Below the pieces are notes generated by a model. That model saw only the letters and a program-made list of their open reading frames with translations. It had not been told where the DNA came from and searched no databases. Positions 61,689-64,000 of a DNA stretch of 64,000 nt are shown here, in pieces. The position numbers and the translations under genes were made by a program. The DNA comes from Actinostola sp. cb2023 (taxonomy: Eukaryota; Cnidaria; Anthozoa; Actiniaria; Actinostolidae), in contig JAUJYZ010000416.1 in the NCBI GenBank assembly GCA_033675265.1, positions 356,501 to 420,500 of the forward strand, read 5' to 3'. The stretch's first letter is position 1, and every line of letters starts with the position of its first letter.

Positions 61689-63179
61689 TCCTCAAAACAC
61701 TTAGCCAGTGGCATCATCGCCTCGTTCAGTTCGCGTCAGTTGGCTATAGGCGTTACAGTAAAATATCGCCGATCTCTAAACCTGCCATTGGTTTATGAAC
61801 TTTCGTTTGACAAATCACCAACAAGCGATAAGAAATTAAATCCTACAGTTTCTTCGTTTGAGCCTAAGTATACGACCCTTCTTCCAAATCCGATCGCACA
61901 AGTACCCGGAGCGCCGAAAGTATATGATATGACGGACATGAAAACAGCGTTGCGAGAGATAGTGAATTTGCAAACGAAACAAACAGAATTAAGTGCATTG
62001 ATCATCAACCAACAAAAGGCCGTACACTTGCCAGTCAAAGAGCCTCCAGTATTTTCTGGTGATCCTTTCGAGTATCCTGCATTTGTCACTGCATTTGACA
62101 TCATAATTTCTGCAAATGTGCCCTCCGACAGAGATCGCATCTACTTCCTTGATAAGTACACTGAAGGAAAAGAAAATGCCGTGGTTAATGGCTTCCTAGC
62201 TACGAACTCTGACGAAGCTTACAAAGAAGCTCGTAAGTTACTAGACAGTCGCTATGGTAACCCTGTGCATGTTGCAGAGGCATACAAATCGAGTCTGAGA
62301 AGTTGGCCGCAGATAAGCGATGGAGACAGCAGCGGTATTCAAGATTTTTCCGATTTTCTTGTCAAGTGTGAAACGGCCATGTCAACCATGAAATCGATGT
62401 CCGAGCTCGACTCGACTCAAACTCTGTTCCAAATCTCTGCCAAGTTGCCCTCCTATTCAGGGGTAAAGTGGTGTCGCCACGCCCATGAATTCCAGGCCAA
62501 ATCAGGAAAGCCTACATCGTTTAGCAACTTCGTCAAGTTCGTCAGACAAGAAGCTGAGTTAGCAAATGATCCGGTGTTCTCGCCCGAAGCTCTCATGAGA
62601 GAACGCAAGAAGACTATAGTGAGTGTAAAGCCTCGAAACAGAAGTGGCTATAGCCACAGGACCAACGGAAAGCCCCAGCCTGGACAGTCCTTTGTAACCA
62701 ATGTAGGTGAAAACACTTCAACTCCTACAAATCAAGCTGCAGCGTCTACTGATCAACTTTGTCAAGTATGCAATGGTAAACACGACTTAGCAAAGTGCAG
62801 TAAGTTCCTCAAGAGCTCAGCCGAAGAGCGAAGTGAAGTCATTCGTTCAAACAAGCTGTGCTTCAGATGCTTTAAAAAGGGTCATGTGTCTGCTGATTGT
62901 CAATCCAATCCTAGCTGTGAAGAGTGCGGAAAACGTCACCACACCCTACTGCATGGCGCCAAACCCAAGTACAGAACAGGTCAGAGTTCCGACACTAGAA
63001 CCCGGCCCACTCGCGGAGGCGATACTCAACCTCAAGGCGCAAAGAATAATCCTCCGGCAACAGAAACCGCAAATAGTAATGCATCCTCAAGTGTATCTCT
63101 CAATTATGTCGACGATCAAGCCCAAGTTGTTATCATAAGGACAACCCACAGAAGGAACTCAAGGTCTACGCCCTTTTAG
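61689..63179 (+). CDS. BEL/Pao retrotransposon gag
   Basis: An open frame from the stop at 61,686 to the stop at 63,177. The first in-frame ATG is at 61,929 (MTDMKTALREIV), so the start is either there or non-AUG upstream. Around residues 40-230 from that Met lies the capsid-like region: PPVFSGDPFEYPAFVTAF, then RIYFLDKYTEGKENAVVNGF, LLDSRYGNPVHVAEAY and FQISAKLPSYSGVKW. This is the DUF1759-type gag of BEL/Pao elements. Three zinc knuckles follow: CQVCNGKHDLAKC, CFRCFKKGHVSADC and CEECGKRHHTLLH. The 3' end overlaps the pol frame in the -1 register. Gag packages the element RNA. Confidence 0.85.
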   Translation, partial: SSKHLASGIIASFSSRQLAIGVTVKYRRSLNLPLVYELSFDKSPTSDKKLNPTVSSFEPKYTTLLPNPIAQVPGAPKVYDMTDMKTALREIVNLQTKQTELSALIINQQKAVHLPVKEPPVFSGDPFEYPAFVTAFDIIISANVPSDRDRIYFLDKYTEGKENAVVNGFLATNSDEAYKEARKLLDSRYGNPVHVAEAYKSSLRSWPQISDGDSSGIQDFSDFLVKCETAMSTMKSMSELDSTQTLFQISAKLPSYSGVKWCRHAHEFQAKSGKPTSFSNFVKFVRQEAELANDPVFSPEALMRERKKTIVSVKPRNRSGYSHRTNGKPQPGQSFVTNVGENTSTPTNQAAASTDQLCQVCNGKHDLAKCSKFLKSSAEERSEVIRSNKLCFRCFKKGHVSADCQSNPSCEECGKRHHTLLHGAKPKYRTGQSSDTRTRPTRGGDTQPQGAKNNPPATETANSNASSSVSLNYVDDQAQVVIIRTTHRRNSRSTPF

Positions 63180-64000
63180 ACGACGCTAGCGATACAACGT
63201 TCGTCACAGATAAGGTACAGCAGGAACTTGGCATCGAAGGGATTGCTACAAGATTAAGCTTGAGTACGATGCTCGGTCGCGAAGTGATTAAAGTGTCAAA
63301 GATTGAAGGCCTTATAGCGGAGCGTACGGATAGGGGTGCTAAAGTCGAACTCCCTAAGACCTATACCAGAGAGCGCATCCCATCTAGAAGGGACCAAGTC
63401 ACAACACCGGAAGTTGCTAATAAATGGCCACACCTACAGAGAATAAAGAACGACATTCCAAAGCTTGACGAAACTCTTGATATTGGACTTCTTATTGGCT
63501 GTAACTGTCCAAAGGCACTAAAACCCAAAGAAGTTATCACTGGTAAGAGTGAAGACCCTTACGCCATTAGAACTTTGCTGGGGTGGTGCAAAGTTGGACC
63601 TGTCGCAGGTCCTGTCAATGCTAAACAAGAGTCCTCCGGCACGTGTAACTCGATTATGGCCTGTGAAGTGCTTCCAGAAACTGGCGACAGCGTAAGCATT
63701 GTTCTGCAAAGTCAAACAAAGGAGATCATTCAACCATCGGCGATCAACAAAATGTTTGAACAAGACTTTGTTGAACACAAGAAGAAACAATTGCAAGGAA
63801 CATCTAAGGAGGATAGAAAGTTTTTAGAAATAGCGGAAAAGAGTATTCATCAGTGCGATGATGGCCACTATGAGCTTCCCCTGCCTTTGAAAGATAGTGA
63901 CGTTCGTTTTCCAAATAATCGTCAATTGGCACTCCATCGCTTAAATTATTTAAAAAATAAGTTCAACCGCAAGTCTTCTTATCAAGACGACTACGTGAAA
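63080..64000 (+). CDS. BEL/Pao pol, protease and start of RT region (cut by window end)
   Basis: In the -1 frame relative to gag an open frame runs from 63,080 to the window end. The aspartic protease has YALLDDASDTTFV around 63,165-63,205 (the second Asp replaces the Ser/Gly seen in many proteases) and later LLIGCNCPKALKPKE, then DPYAIRTLLGWCKVG, typical of the BEL/Pao protease-to-RT linker (DUF1758). The part after it (FLEIAEKSIHQCDDGHYELPLP) leads to the RT, which lies beyond the window. No stop is seen in about 290 codons. Many BEL/Pao elements use a single gag-pol frame. The shift here may be a break or programmed frameshifting; the sequence cannot decide. Confidence 0.85.

Overview
This is eukaryotic, AT-rich animal DNA. 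It has canonical GT-AG introns, MAM and LDL-receptor class A exons, Penelope-like and BEL/Pao retroelements, a Crypton and many terminal-inverted-repeat (TIR) elements. The mix, and the look of the BEL/Pao polyprotein, fit an early-branching marine metazoan, most likely a cnidarian (possibly anthozoan); this is an inference. I see no operon, prokaryotic gene or CRISPR array.

Layout. 3.5-5.6 kb: four small in-phase exons that may begin a membrane-anchored protein; a Penelope GIY-YIG pseudogene sits in one of the introns. 5.6-12.5 kb: two small blocks of a 21-bp minisatellite, a near-perfect foldback MITE at TTAA, and a retroelement gag remnant (minus strand) split by a TIR element that itself holds a second TIR element. 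13-14.2 kb: an unrecognised 231-codon ORF and a G-run MITE. 15.12-21.21 kb: a 6.09-kb DNA transposon with a 6-bp target duplication. It carries convergent genes for a RING-like protein (+) and a five-exon DDE integrase (-), and a 580-bp ATTT array lies in one integrase intron. 22-27.4 kb: several non-autonomous TIR elements. 27.5-30.7 kb: a three-exon transposase-like gene (-) whose 3' end shares a 190-bp piece with the 13-kb ORF. 31-34.9 kb: repeats, including a 2.1-kb foldback element. 35.1-43.0 kb: a 7.9-kb array of the 21-bp unit with a 2.85-kb higher-order duplication. 43.4-50.7 kb: a MITE with a 9-bp target duplication, Penelope fragments (one inverted at its 5' end) and a 36-bp minisatellite. 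51.3-52.8 kb: an apparently intact two-exon Crypton tyrosine recombinase. 54.0-60.1 kb: plus-strand exons of a MAM/LDLa extracellular protein. 61.1-64.0 kb: the 5' part of a BEL/Pao element, cut by the window end.

The only non-mobile genes I can support are the small signal/TM exons at 3.5-5.6 kb and the MAM-LDLa exons at 54-60 kb. They share strand and intron phase (phase 1), so they could be the two ends of one gene whose roughly 48-kb intron holds nearly all of the transposons. The most notable items are the integrase+RING transposon, the dispersed 21-bp minisatellite, and a MITE that makes up most of one intron of the MAM gene.
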